Assembly: GCA_016764435.1 (NCBI GenBank)
Contig: JAESRX010000040.1
Location: 1 to 61,133 of the forward strand
DNA: 61,133 nucleotides
DNA from: Flavobacteriaceae bacterium
Lineage (GTDB): Bacteria > Bacteroidota > Bacteroidia > Flavobacteriales > Flavobacteriaceae
Direction of reading: 5' to 3'
This document shows positions 51,742 to 60,992 of this stretch, piece after piece (the stretch's first letter is position 1; each line of letters begins with the position of its first letter). Position numbers and translations under genes: made by a program. Under the pieces are notes generated by a model, which had not been told where the DNA came from, did no database searches, and worked only from the letters and a program-made list of their open reading frames with translations.

Positions 51742-54558
51742 ATGAAGAAAATTAGTACAGTTTTATTGATGTTTACTTTCATGATTTCTTTTGGACAAGA
51801 GAAAGGGATTCTAAAAGGGACCGTCTACGATAAGGAGTTTAATAACGAGTCTTTACCTTTTGCAAATGTCTATATAAAAGGAACTACTATAGGCACCACT
51901 ACTGAAATGGATGGAACTTATATGTTTAGCATTGCTCCTGGAACCTATACGGTTGTATTTAGTTTTTTAGGGTATGAAACAATGGCGCATGAAGGCGTTG
52001 TGATCAACAGTGGAGAAACAGTTGTTCTAAATAAAACATTAAACTCAAGTAGTGGAGTTGCATTGAACGAAATTTTAATTCAAGGAGTCTTGAAAAAAGA
52101 GTCCGTAGCGGCCTTGTTAACGGCACAAAAGAAAGCGGTGGCTATCCAACAGAGTATTGGAGCTACAGAACTTTCTCAAAAAGGTATTGGAGATGCGGCA
52201 GCAGCAGTCACTAAAATTTCAGGAATTTCTAAAGAAGGAGCAACTAATGTGTATGTTCGTGGATTAGGTGATCGCTATTTGAATACTACTTTAAATGGTT
52301 TATCGCTTCCTTCTAATGACATTAATAAAAAGAATATCGACTTAAATTTATTTTCTACAGACATTATTCAAAATGTAAGTGTGAGTAAAGCGTATTCCGT
52401 ACAGTTATACGGTGATTTTGCCGCAGGAAACATTAATATAAAGACAAAAGAGTATCATGGAGATGGAATGTTGGAGCTAGCTCTTGGGGGAGGTCGTAAT
52501 ACTGCTGTAAATGGAACAGGTTTTAAAAAGTCGGAAGGGACAGGTGCTTTTGGTTTTTACAACCGTTATAATCACAACCCTTATGCGGTGGTACTGTCTC
52601 ACTCAGTAGACCCTGTTAAAGGATGGACTCCTGTAAACATTACCGGGAGTATTGTTGCTGGAAAGACCTTTCGTTTTTCGGATGAAAGTCGATTGAGTTT
52701 GTTTGCGACACTTTCTTTTGATAAACAATATGATTTTATAACTGGGGAAGAGGTAGATTATTCGACCGTAGAGAAAAAGAAATTCCCCCATGTAGATAAG
52801 TATGAAACTAAAAGTACGACGACGAGTTTATTCCATGCCGCTTATCGTATAGATGACCGTAATAAACTGACATTTAATTCGCTATTTGTAAATGCGGCAA
52901 AGGACCAAGTGGCTTATTATGGAACACAAGGTTTAGGGGCAAATAGAGATGCAAAGCTAAATACGGATACTGGTTTTTATCAAATGAATGTACAGTTTAA
53001 TCAAGACATCATTTATGTCAATCAGTTATTAGGAACCCATAGTTCTGAAGATGAAAAGTTAGAAGTAGATTGGGGTGTAGGCTATAATAAAGTAATTTCA
53101 AGGGAACCAGATCGTAAGCGTTTTTCTTTGGAAAATTACCACTACGCATTGGATGATGATGCGACGACGAATCCTTCCGTTTTTCAGAACAATTCTTTTG
53201 ACAATCAACGCTATTTCGAATCTATTAGAGATGCGGAGTTCACCTCTAGAATCCAACTTTCTTATTTGGTTTCTGACAGATTTAAGTTGCTTGTTGGCTA
53301 TGATGGTAAATATAAAAAACGACATTTTGAAAATGTGCGGTACGGTTATAAAAATATAGCGAGCAGTTTGGAAGTTGACCCTTCTAATTTTAATTCGATT
53401 TTTAATCTTCAAAATATTTCTGATGGTCTGATAGAAACGGATGTTTTCAATGCTATTTACCCTGAAGGCGGGTTTGGACCTACGAACCTTCCTGGATTGT
53501 TAGAAAACACATACAATGGGAAATTAACGGTAATGGCTCCTTATATAGCTGCGGAATTTAAGGCGGGTAACTGGTTATTTGTTCCAGGAATGAGAATAGA
53601 GAAATTTGAACAAGAAATATCGTGGGATGTTATTAACCTATTAAATAACCCAGGAGAAGCAAGCATTCATGAGAATTTGTATTTGCCAAGTTTAAATATT
53701 AAATACAGTCTCCATGAAGATCAGAACCTTCGATTCGCAGTGAGTAATACGGTATCCTTTCCTGAATTTAAAGAAATGGCGCCTTATGTTTATGAGGGAG
53801 TTACCAGTAGAACTGGTGGTAATCCAGATTTATTAGGACAGCAGGAAGGAATAAATTACACCCATATAAAGGATGTGTCTTATTCAGCTATTTTAAACCT
53901 AGACCTAAAGTATGAATGGTTTATTTCTGCGGACGAGATGTTTTCCATTGCTGGGTTTGCGAAGCAAATTAAGAACCCTGTAAATTTAGTAGTTGCCAAT
54001 GATGCTACAGGAACACAACGGTTTTTTAGAACAGGAAATAAGGCTGTTATTAAAGGTGTGGAGTTGGAGTTAAAGAAAAACATTCTGGTAAATAGCGATG
54101 GGAAAACACTGTTAGGAACGGGATTTAATGTGGCTTATATGGATACAAAACAGGATTTGTTCAGCACGGTAAGTGGTACGTTTAGTACTAGTTTTGACAG
54201 AGATACAGAAGAATTACAAGGGGCCTCTCCGCTATTGGTTAATGCATCTATTAGTTACCACCCTTCTTTTGGAGATTCGGTAGATGCCGGGATCAATCTT
54301 ATGGCAAGTTATTTTTCAGATCGTATTTACGCATTAGGGTCCGGGCAATTAGGAAATAAAATAGAAAAAGGATTTACAACCGTAGATCTTATCTGGAAAA
54401 ATAAAATAGGAAAACATCTTGAATTTAATGTCAGTGCAAAAAACTTATTGAATCCTGCAATTAATGTGGAAAGAGTACTAACTGAGACTAAAAGCGTCGT
54501 AATTAAATCATATAAATACGGAATTAATGTAGGGTTCCAATTGAAATACAAATTTTAA
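51742..54558 (+). CDS. TonB-dependent receptor of the phosphate cluster
   Basis: A 938-aa outer-membrane receptor. It has a signal peptide (VLLMFTFMISFG-Q), an N-terminal carboxypeptidase-regulatory-like domain (about 24-105, with LKGTVYDKEFNNESLPFANV), a plug domain (about 125-240, with ISKEGATNVYVRGLGDRYLN and the long stretch ending in DFAAGNINIKTKE), and a barrel ending in YGINVGFQLKYKF. The family energises import via TonB. Its promoter carries TAAC repeats with the same spacing as pstS, so its substrate may be a phosphorus compound. The substrate itself is inference. Confidence 0.88.
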   Translation: MKKISTVLLMFTFMISFGQEKGILKGTVYDKEFNNESLPFANVYIKGTTIGTTTEMDGTYMFSIAPGTYTVVFSFLGYETMAHEGVVINSGETVVLNKTLNSSSGVALNEILIQGVLKKESVAALLTAQKKAVAIQQSIGATELSQKGIGDAAAAVTKISGISKEGATNVYVRGLGDRYLNTTLNGLSLPSNDINKKNIDLNLFSTDIIQNVSVSKAYSVQLYGDFAAGNINIKTKEYHGDGMLELALGGGRNTAVNGTGFKKSEGTGAFGFYNRYNHNPYAVVLSHSVDPVKGWTPVNITGSIVAGKTFRFSDESRLSLFATLSFDKQYDFITGEEVDYSTVEKKKFPHVDKYETKSTTTSLFHAAYRIDDRNKLTFNSLFVNAAKDQVAYYGTQGLGANRDAKLNTDTGFYQMNVQFNQDIIYVNQLLGTHSSEDEKLEVDWGVGYNKVISREPDRKRFSLENYHYALDDDATTNPSVFQNNSFDNQRYFESIRDAEFTSRIQLSYLVSDRFKLLVGYDGKYKKRHFENVRYGYKNIASSLEVDPSNFNSIFNLQNISDGLIETDVFNAIYPEGGFGPTNLPGLLENTYNGKLTVMAPYIAAEFKAGNWLFVPGMRIEKFEQEISWDVINLLNNPGEASIHENLYLPSLNIKYSLHEDQNLRFAVSNTVSFPEFKEMAPYVYEGVTSRTGGNPDLLGQQEGINYTHIKDVSYSAILNLDLKYEWFISADEMFSIAGFAKQIKNPVNLVVANDATGTQRFFRTGNKAVIKGVELELKKNILVNSDGKTLLGTGFNVAYMDTKQDLFSTVSGTFSTSFDRDTEELQGASPLLVNASISYHPSFGDSVDAGINLMASYFSDRIYALGSGQLGNKIEKGFTTVDLIWKNKIGKHLEFNVSAKNLLNPAINVERVLTETKSVVIKSYKYGINVGFQLKYKF

Positions 54559-54596
54559 CTAAAAAAATAAAACAACAAAACAAAAAACAATTAACA

Positions 54597-55799
54597 ATGA
54601 AAAATACAATGAAAATAGCAGTAGCATTTTTAGCGGTCTTTATGGTATCTTGTGCAGAGGATGACACGTCAGATATTATTATCAACGCTACCACTACTCA
54701 TAATACAACCAATAATAATGGATCTGAAAACACAAGTACTTCAGAAACTATTTACCTTTCAGGGACGTATGTAGAGGATTTGAGTTTAGAGGCGACAAAT
54801 ACATACATACTTAATGGAGCTTTAGTGATGGCAAGTGGGACCGTGTTAACCATAGCGCCAGGAACTGTTATTAAAGCGTTGGCCGCTGGGTCAGATATAT
54901 ATGTGGCCATCGCTCAAGGTGCAAAAATTAATGCGATCGGAACGGTTTCTAATCCTATTGTTTTTACTTCTGATGCGGCCGCACCAAAAGCGGGAGACTG
55001 GGGAGGATTGATCTTATTAGGAAAAGCACCTATAAACTCTGTAACCGGAGGAGATTTAACATCTACTTCAGAAATAGGAGCCTTGCCTTATGGTGGAGCC
55101 TTCGTGGCAGATAATTCTGGAGTTTTAAAATATGTTCGTGTAGAATATTCTGGAGGAAAAGCGGATGGTCAATCAGAAAACAATGGATTTTCTTTTTATG
55201 GAGTAGGGAATGGAACAACGGTTTCATACATACAAATGTTTGAAGGTTTGGATGATGGTATTGAATTCTTTGGAGGAACTGTAAATGTGGATTTTCTGTC
55301 AGTAGTAAATGCACAAGACGATTCTATTGACTGGACAGAAGGTTTTTCTGGAAACATCACGAATGCGTATGTAAAACATGGCGTAAACCATGATAAAGGA
55401 ATAGAAGCGGATGGATTTAATACAGACATAGGGAATAATTCAAACCCATTATATTTCTCAGCTCCAACGGTGAGCAATGTTACTATCGTTGGTTTAGGGG
55501 CTTCAGAAGGAGGAGAAGCAGTGCGTTTAAGAGCGGGGACACAAGGCGTGTTTACTAATTTTAAGATCATTGGATTTAAAGAAGGATTTGATTTAGATGG
55601 AGATGCTACGACAAGTCCTACAGGACAGGGAGTGGTAGATGGTTTATTAAAAGTGATAGATATTACCTTTACAGACATTACCTTAAAAATGAAAAACGAC
55701 ACTGGATTTACCTTTACAGAAGCCACGTTTATTTCAGGTGATGGAAATGGTACAGGAACGGATTACGCCACTTGGGGAGCCGGATGGACTGTAGAATAA
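54597..55799 (+). CDS. Beta-helix-like lipoprotein partner of the TonB receptor
   Basis: A 400-aa lipoprotein with lipobox MVSC (Cys about residue 20), a low-complexity Asn/Thr-rich linker (TTTHNTTNNNGSENTSTSET), and a repetitive domain of short beta-strands: ILNGALVMASGTVLTIAPGT, GAKINAIGTVSNPIVFTSDA, GDWGGLILLGKAPIN, VSYIQMFEGLDDGIEFFGGT. The G-D-W-G-G and right-handed beta-helix-like pattern resembles surface proteins found next to TonB receptors. It is 38 nt after the receptor and probably shares its transcript. It may sit on the cell surface as a binding or enzyme component; no catalytic residues are recognised. Confidence 0.72.
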   Translation: MKNTMKIAVAFLAVFMVSCAEDDTSDIIINATTTHNTTNNNGSENTSTSETIYLSGTYVEDLSLEATNTYILNGALVMASGTVLTIAPGTVIKALAAGSDIYVAIAQGAKINAIGTVSNPIVFTSDAAAPKAGDWGGLILLGKAPINSVTGGDLTSTSEIGALPYGGAFVADNSGVLKYVRVEYSGGKADGQSENNGFSFYGVGNGTTVSYIQMFEGLDDGIEFFGGTVNVDFLSVVNAQDDSIDWTEGFSGNITNAYVKHGVNHDKGIEADGFNTDIGNNSNPLYFSAPTVSNVTIVGLGASEGGEAVRLRAGTQGVFTNFKIIGFKEGFDLDGDATTSPTGQGVVDGLLKVIDITFTDITLKMKNDTGFTFTEATFISGDGNGTGTDYATWGAGWTVE

Positions 55800-55854
55800 T
55801 ACTTAGGGAATTGGATTGATATATAGATTAGTTTTTGTCGACGATTTGTATACT

Positions 55855-55886
55855 AAAAGGCGGTAATTTATTACTGCCTTTTTTTT
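55855..55886 (+). terminator. Terminator after the lipoprotein gene
   Basis: Stem AAAAGGCGGTAA/TTACTGCCTTTT (one G-T pair), 4-nt loop, T-run following. Confidence 0.85.
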
Positions 55887-55904
55887 GTATAATTTTGTTT
55901 TTAA

Positions 55905-55949
55905 ATAACATAGCGATAACTTTAACTTAACAAAGCGGTTGTTTATTTG
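55905..55949 (+). promoter_or_regulatory. Candidate Pho box and promoter of the porin gene
   Basis: TAAC half-sites begin at 55906, 55917 and 55928 (exact 11-bp period). TTTATTTG begins at 55942, placing half-sites at -36, -25 and -14 from it. The pair at -36 and -25 matches those of the TonB receptor and pstS promoters. Confidence 0.7.
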
Positions 55950-55974
55950 CCATGACAAAAACTAAGATTATATT

Positions 55975-57174
55975 ATGAGAAATAGCGTAGTAATATTCCT
56001 ATTTTTATGGAGCGTTTGTAGCAGTGTAAATGCACAAGAAAAAGAGAATCCGTTTTCTTTGAAGTGGGATAATGGGTTTAAAGTTGAAAATGCTTCTAAA
56101 AGTATGAAACTTAAATTCGGAGGACGTATCATGTATGATATGGGTTTTTACAGCTTGAATACGGAAGCAGAAACAAATGGGTATACGTTAAAATCTTCCA
56201 ACGGAACAGAATTACGTAGAGCACGTTTTTTTACTGCTGGAACGATTTATGAAAATGTAGACTTTAAATTACAAGTTGATTTTTCAGGAGGTAAAGTAAC
56301 CTTAAAGGATGCTTTTATTACCCTTAAAAAATTACCAATAGGAAATTTAAGAGTAGGACATTTTAAAGAACCATTTAGATTAGAAGCTTTAACAAGTAGT
56401 AAGTATTTTACCTTTATGGAACGTGCGACGCTTATTAGTATGTTAGGTGAACGTAGTTCTGGTGCCATGTTATTTGATCAGTTTTCTGATAAAAAAATGT
56501 CTTGGCAAATAGGGGTGTATAGAGGAGCAGATGCTTCTTCTGATAAAAAAATGGCGAATGGAGATTATGCTGTAACGGCTAGAATTGCAGGTTTGCTATT
56601 AAATAATGAGGATAATATATTGCATTTCGGAGTTGGATATAGCTATAGAAAACCACAAGAAGATAAAGAGTATGGCTATAAAGTGCGTCCAGAAACGCAT
56701 ATTTCTGACAAATATATTGTGACGGCTGTTTCAGGTGTGGAAGAGGTGAATTTGATGAATGTAGAAGCGGCTTGGGTGTCTAATTCGTTTTCTTTACAAG
56801 GGGAGTTTTTAAAAGCAAGAGTGAATGCTATTGTAACTCAAGACTTTTCTAGTTATTACATACAAGCAAGTTACTTTTTAACCGGAGAAAAAAGAGCCTA
56901 TAAAAATTCTTTAGAAGGGTTTGGACGTGTAAAACCTATAAAAAACTTTGGAGACAATGGTTACGGGGCTTTACAGGTTGCGTTGAGGTATTCCTATATT
57001 GACGGAATGCATAAAGATCAAATGAGCAATGTCACTGCCGGACTAAATTGGCATTTAAATCCAGCGACACGTGTGATGGTAAATTACGTAATTTCCGATA
57101 TAGAGAACACGACAGATTTCTCAGGAAAAGGTCAATTCAGCGCTTTTCAAATGCGTTTCCAAATTGATTTTTAA
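55975..57174 (+). CDS. Phosphate-selective porin O/P family protein
   Basis: A 399-aa outer-membrane barrel with a signal peptide (FLFLWSVCSSVNA-Q) and the OprO/OprP pattern: LKFGGRIMYDMGFYSL, NGTELRRARFFTAGTIYENV, DFKLQVDFSGGKVTLKDAFI, GNLRVGHFKEPFRLEALTSS and the C-terminal MRFQIDF that ends in Phe, the usual assembly signal. These porins let phosphate or polyphosphate through the outer membrane. The position upstream of pstSCAB and the TAAC repeats in its promoter agree with phosphate control. It is closed by its own terminator. Confidence 0.9.
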   Translation: MRNSVVIFLFLWSVCSSVNAQEKENPFSLKWDNGFKVENASKSMKLKFGGRIMYDMGFYSLNTEAETNGYTLKSSNGTELRRARFFTAGTIYENVDFKLQVDFSGGKVTLKDAFITLKKLPIGNLRVGHFKEPFRLEALTSSKYFTFMERATLISMLGERSSGAMLFDQFSDKKMSWQIGVYRGADASSDKKMANGDYAVTARIAGLLLNNEDNILHFGVGYSYRKPQEDKEYGYKVRPETHISDKYIVTAVSGVEEVNLMNVEAAWVSNSFSLQGEFLKARVNAIVTQDFSSYYIQASYFLTGEKRAYKNSLEGFGRVKPIKNFGDNGYGALQVALRYSYIDGMHKDQMSNVTAGLNWHLNPATRVMVNYVISDIENTTDFSGKGQFSAFQMRFQIDF

Positions 57175-57190
57175 GACTTATTAAAAATCA

Positions 57191-57227
57191 AAAAAAGAGG
57201 AAGATTTTATAATCTTCCTCTTTTTTT
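57191..57227 (+). terminator. Strong terminator after the porin gene
   Basis: Perfect 16-bp stem AAAAAAGAGGAAGATT/AATCTTCCTCTTTTTT with a TTAT loop and T-run. Confidence 0.9.
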
Positions 57228-57315
57228 GTGCTTTTTTTTAAAGCACGGTTTCTTTCTGTACGATGTTACTTGCTTTTTAAGTAGGAACTTCCAATGTTAA
57301 TTTCATGTAAAGTAC

Positions 57316-57393
57316 CTAACATTAGCCTAACATAAGAAAAGCTTTTTCTTAATTTCTAGCTAACAACTAAGTTATGTATGTTGCCTTATTTTG
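57316..57393 (+). promoter_or_regulatory. Candidate Pho box and promoter of pstS
   Basis: Half-sites TAAC at 57317 and 57328, TAAT at 57350, TAAC at 57361, followed by TTATTTTG at 57386. These distances (-69, -58, -36, -25 from the -7-like element) are identical to those of the TonB receptor promoter. The first two half-sites are within CCTAACATTAG-CCTAACATAAG. Confidence 0.72.
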
Positions 57394-57418
57394 TATAATA
57401 ATATAAGAAATAAAACAA

Positions 57419-58375
57419 ATGAAAAAAATACTTTTTTTAGCAATTTTTGCCGCGGTCATCGTTTCATGCGGGGGGAAATCAACAAAAGATACAGCATTAG
57501 CAACAGGGAAATTAGCCTTGTCTGGAACCATTAAAATAGATGGGTCGAGTACGGTGTTTCCAGTAACAGAAGCCGTAGCAGAAGAATTTAGAGCAGTTGC
57601 ACCTAAAGTAAAAGTAACCATTGGTATTTCAGGAACTGGAGGTGGTTTTAAAAAATTCTCAAGAGGTGAAACGAACCTTTCTAATGCGTCACGTCCCATA
57701 AAGGATAAAGAAATGGCGGCCTGTGCAGCCAATAATATCAGTTATATAGAATTAGAGGTAGCCTATGATGGTTTAGCCGTATTGGTAAATCCTAAAAATG
57801 ATTGGGTAGATAGTTTTACAATTGAAGAATTAAAAAAGATATGGGAACCAGCAGCCCAAGGGAAGATCATGAAATGGAATCAAATTAGACCAGAATGGCC
57901 GAATGAAGAAATCCATTTGTATGGTCCAGGAGTTGCTTCGGGAACCTATGATTACTTTACAAAAGCTATTGTAGGAAAAAGTGGGTCTAGTAGAGGAGAT
58001 TATACAGCCTCTGAAGACGATCATGTATTGGTGCAAGGAATTGCAGGAGACACATACTCTCTTGGTTTTTTTGGATTGGCTTATTACAGTGAAAACAAAG
58101 ACAAATTGACCTTAATAGGTGTAGACAACGGAACGCAAGTAGTAAAACCTAGCTTAGAAACGGTGAGTAATGGAACCTACACACCCTTATCTAGGCCTTT
58201 GTTCTTATATGTAAATAGTACCTCTGTAGCCTCTAAAGAAGTAGTGAGCTTCGTGAATTTCTATTTGGAAAACGCAGGTGAGTTGTCAAAAGATGTGGGG
58301 TATATTCCTTTACCTACAGAAAAATATGATGCTCAAATAGCACGCTTCAATGCATTTGTTACCAAAAATAAATAG
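57419..58375 (+). CDS. pstS: Phosphate ABC transporter substrate-binding lipoprotein
   Basis: High-affinity phosphate-binding protein of 318 aa. The N-terminus [19 protein letters not shown] is a lipoprotein signal (lipobox VSCG). Phosphate-binding motifs are [40 protein letters not shown] and [18 protein letters not shown]. The promoter region holds a four-half-site TAAC array and a strong hairpin lies after the gene, so pstS is probably expressed more strongly than pstCAB. It delivers phosphate to the PstC-PstA channel. Confidence 0.95.
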   Translation: MKKILFLAIFAAVIVSCGGKSTKDTALATGKLALSGTIKIDGSSTVFPVTEAVAEEFRAVAPKVKVTIGISGTGGGFKKFSRGETNLSNASRPIKDKEMAACAANNISYIELEVAYDGLAVLVNPKNDWVDSFTIEELKKIWEPAAQGKIMKWNQIRPEWPNEEIHLYGPGVASGTYDYFTKAIVGKSGSSRGDYTASEDDHVLVQGIAGDTYSLGFFGLAYYSENKDKLTLIGVDNGTQVVKPSLETVSNGTYTPLSRPLFLYVNSTSVASKEVVSFVNFYLENAGELSKDVGYIPLPTEKYDAQIARFNAFVTKNK

Positions 58376-58390
58376 CAATTAATCATCCTT

Positions 58391-58422
58391 CAAAAAACAA
58401 CGGTACACACCGTTGTTTTTTG
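58391..58422 (+). terminator. Attenuator hairpin between pstS and pstC
   Basis: Perfect 14-bp stem CAAAAAACAACGGT/ACCGTTGTTTTTTG with a 4-nt loop and six T residues in the downstream arm. It would end most transcripts after pstS and let some continue into pstC. Confidence 0.8.
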
Positions 58423-58439
58423 AATTTAATAATTCAATA

Positions 58440-59318
58440 ATGCGTAAATTTAAAGAAGGTGTCATTGAAAAAACACTATTAACCAGTGCCTTAATTACCG
58501 TTGCGGTTACCATAGGAATTGTGTCTGTGTTGGCATTTGAAGCCATTCGTTTCTTTAAAGAAGTCTCTATCATAGATTTTTTTACAGATACCCAATGGAC
58601 ACCATTATTTACCGATAAACACTACGGTATTTTACCCCTGCTTTCCGGTACTTTTTTAACGTCAGCTATTGCTATTTCGGTGGCCTTACCTATTGGCTTG
58701 TCTATCAGTATTTATTTAAGCGAGTACGCTCCTAAAAGTTTCAGAAAAACGGTCAAGCCTATGCTAGAACTGTTGGCTGCAATACCTACGGTGGTGTATG
58801 GTTTTTTTGCACTGATTGTAGTTACGCCATTCTTACAGGGTATCTTTCCGAATCTGTCGGGATTTAACTCCTTGTCTGCAGGATTGGTAATGGGGGTTAT
58901 GATTATTCCTTTTATCTCTTCTATCAGTGAAGATGCCTTGCATGCGGTCCCAAAAGAATTGAGAGAAGCTTCCTATGGAATGGGGGCAACCAAGTTACAA
59001 ACAGCCTTTAAAGTAGTCGTTCCTGCAGCATCTTCTGGGATTATAGTGTCCATTATATTGGCCATTTCTAGGGCTATTGGAGAAACCATGATTGTGGCAA
59101 TAGCGGCGGGGCAACAACCGCGTTTAACCTTTGATCCAACAGTGCCTATTGAAACAATTACGTCGTATATAGTACAAGTAAGCTTAGGAGATGTACAACA
59201 TGGATCTATTGAATATAGAACCATTTTTGCAGCGGGAATCACCTTGTTTACATTCACGTTTATATTGAATACTATTAGTTATGGTATCCGAAAAAAATAC
59301 CAATCAAATTATGAATAA
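58440..59318 (+). CDS. pstC: Phosphate ABC transporter permease PstC
   Basis: Inner-membrane permease of about 292 aa with six membrane helices. The EAA-type loop that contacts PstB is in VPKELREASYGMGATKLQTA; other family blocks are AIPTVVYGFFALIVVTPFLQ and SRAIGETMIVAIAAGQQP. I chose the ATG at 58440; an in-frame TTG at 58413 would add nine residues inside the attenuator hairpin's downstream arm. It overlaps pstA by 8 nt and forms the channel with it. Confidence 0.94.
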   Translation: MRKFKEGVIEKTLLTSALITVAVTIGIVSVLAFEAIRFFKEVSIIDFFTDTQWTPLFTDKHYGILPLLSGTFLTSAIAISVALPIGLSISIYLSEYAPKSFRKTVKPMLELLAAIPTVVYGFFALIVVTPFLQGIFPNLSGFNSLSAGLVMGVMIIPFISSISEDALHAVPKELREASYGMGATKLQTAFKVVVPAASSGIIVSIILAISRAIGETMIVAIAAGQQPRLTFDPTVPIETITSYIVQVSLGDVQHGSIEYRTIFAAGITLFTFTFILNTISYGIRKKYQSNYE

Positions 59319-60165
59319 GATACGAGTAAATAGATGGAAAGATCAGTTATTTAAAGTTTGGGGTGTCGCCTGTACATTGATTGGATTGATTTTGTTAGTA
59401 GTTTTTATTGGTGATATTCTGATAGATGGAATTATGAGGATAGACTGGGGGTTTGTGACAGATTTGCCTTCGAGAAAACCTGAGAAAGCGGGCGTTTTCA
59501 CTGCTTTAATGGGGAGTTTATGGGTATTAGTACTGACAACTTTTATCGCCTTTCCTACGGGTGTAGCTGCCGCTATTTACCTAGAAGAGTACGCAAAGAA
59601 AGGGCGGTTTTCCGCCATATTAGAAATCAACATTTCTAACTTAGCTGGGGTTCCTTCCATCATCTATGGTTTATTAGGGTTGGAGATTTTTGTGAGAATT
59701 TTAGGTTTGGGAGCAAGTGTGTTGGCGGGAAGTCTGACGCTTTCATTATTAATTTTACCAATCATTATTGTCGCAACCAGAGAGTCTATTAAGGCAGTAC
59801 CTAAAACGATTAGGGATGCTTCTTATGCTTTAGGTGCTTCCAAATGGCAAACGATTTGGAATCAAATATTACCTGCAGCAAGCGGCGGAATATTAACAGG
59901 AGTTATCCTGTCTTTGTCCAGAGCTGTTGGAGAAACTGCACCCTTAATTGTAGTAGGGGCTTTGGCCTACGTGCCTTTTGCTCCGGGCCATCCTCTAGAT
60001 GATTTTTCGGTATTACCGATTCAGATTTTTAATTGGATATCCAGACCCCAACACGGGTTTATAGAAAATGCGGCTGCCGCTATTATTATCTTGTTATTAG
60101 TAACTTTTATGATGAATGGAGTGGCAGTATATTATCGAAATAAATGGCAGAAAAAATGGAAATAG
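59311..60165 (+). CDS. pstA: Phosphate ABC transporter permease PstA
   Basis: Second channel subunit of about 284 aa, six membrane helices. Family blocks are [40 protein letters not shown], the EAA-type loop [20 protein letters not shown] and [20 protein letters not shown]. The start is ATG at 59311, giving an ATGAATAA overlap with pstC; an upstream ATG at 59281 would overlap pstC by 38 nt. Translational coupling with pstC is likely. Confidence 0.94.
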   Translation: MNKIRVNRWKDQLFKVWGVACTLIGLILLVVFIGDILIDGIMRIDWGFVTDLPSRKPEKAGVFTALMGSLWVLVLTTFIAFPTGVAAAIYLEEYAKKGRFSAILEINISNLAGVPSIIYGLLGLEIFVRILGLGASVLAGSLTLSLLILPIIIVATRESIKAVPKTIRDASYALGASKWQTIWNQILPAASGGILTGVILSLSRAVGETAPLIVVGALAYVPFAPGHPLDDFSVLPIQIFNWISRPQHGFIENAAAAIIILLLVTFMMNGVAVYYRNKWQKKWK

Positions 60166-60983
60166 TTGCGACTAGAAATACTATTAAGACAGTAGAAAAT
60201 ACAACGAATATGGAAAGTGAAGAGTGTCAAAAACCAAAAATATCTATAAAGAACGTAAAAGTTTGGTACGATGATTTTCAAGCGATAAAAGGGATCAGTA
60301 TGGATATAAAACCCAATGCGGTAACCGCCTTTATAGGTCCGTCTGGTTGTGGGAAATCTACTTTTTTACGATTGTTTAACCGTATGAATGATTATGTGGA
60401 CGGATTTAGCATGGAAGGGAAAATAAAGATAGATGGGAGTAATATTTATAAAAAGAAAATCCATGTAGAAGAGCTTCGTAAAGAAGTGGGTATGGTATTT
60501 CAAAAACCAAATCCCTTTCCCAAATCTATTTTTGAAAATGTGGCTTACGGATTAAAAATTCAGGGAATTACAGATAAGAAGCTGTTAGCATCACGTGTCG
60601 AAAAAGCATTAAGACAAGCAGATTTATGGGAAGAAGTTAAAAATGATTTGAAAAAATCTGCTTTGGCCTTGTCCGGGGGGCAACAGCAGCGATTGTGCAT
60701 CGCAAGGACCTTAGCAGTAGAACCTTCTATTATTTTAATGGACGAACCTACATCTGCACTAGATCCAATTTCTACGGCTAAAATAGAAGATTTAATTTTT
60801 GAATTAAAGGAAAAATACACCATCATTATTGTGACGCATAATATGCAACAAGCCAGTAGAATTAGTGATTATACCGCTTTTTTCTATTTAGGAGAATTGG
60901 TGGAATACAATAAAACCAATACCATTTTTACCAAACCAGAAAAAAAACATACCGAAAACTACATTACAGGTAGGTTCGGATAA
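60156..60983 (+). CDS. pstB: Phosphate ABC transporter ATP-binding protein PstB
   Basis: ATPase of the Pst system. Motifs are Walker [11 protein letters not shown]-loop [20 protein letters not shown], signature ALSGGQQQR, Walker [14 protein letters not shown] and switch His in [10 protein letters not shown]. The C-terminal ENYITGRFG is typical. The start is uncertain: ATG at 60156 (A-rich context, 10-nt overlap with pstA) or ATG at 60144; both extend about 20-30 residues beyond the usual PstB N-terminus [19 protein letters not shown]. Confidence 0.95.
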   Translation: MEIVATRNTIKTVENTTNMESEECQKPKISIKNVKVWYDDFQAIKGISMDIKPNAVTAFIGPSGCGKSTFLRLFNRMNDYVDGFSMEGKIKIDGSNIYKKKIHVEELRKEVGMVFQKPNPFPKSIFENVAYGLKIQGITDKKLLASRVEKALRQADLWEEVKNDLKKSALALSGGQQQRLCIARTLAVEPSIILMDEPTSALDPISTAKIEDLIFELKEKYTIIIVTHNMQQASRISDYTAFFYLGELVEYNKTNTIFTKPEKKHTENYITGRFG

Positions 60984-60992
60984 ACGATCGAT

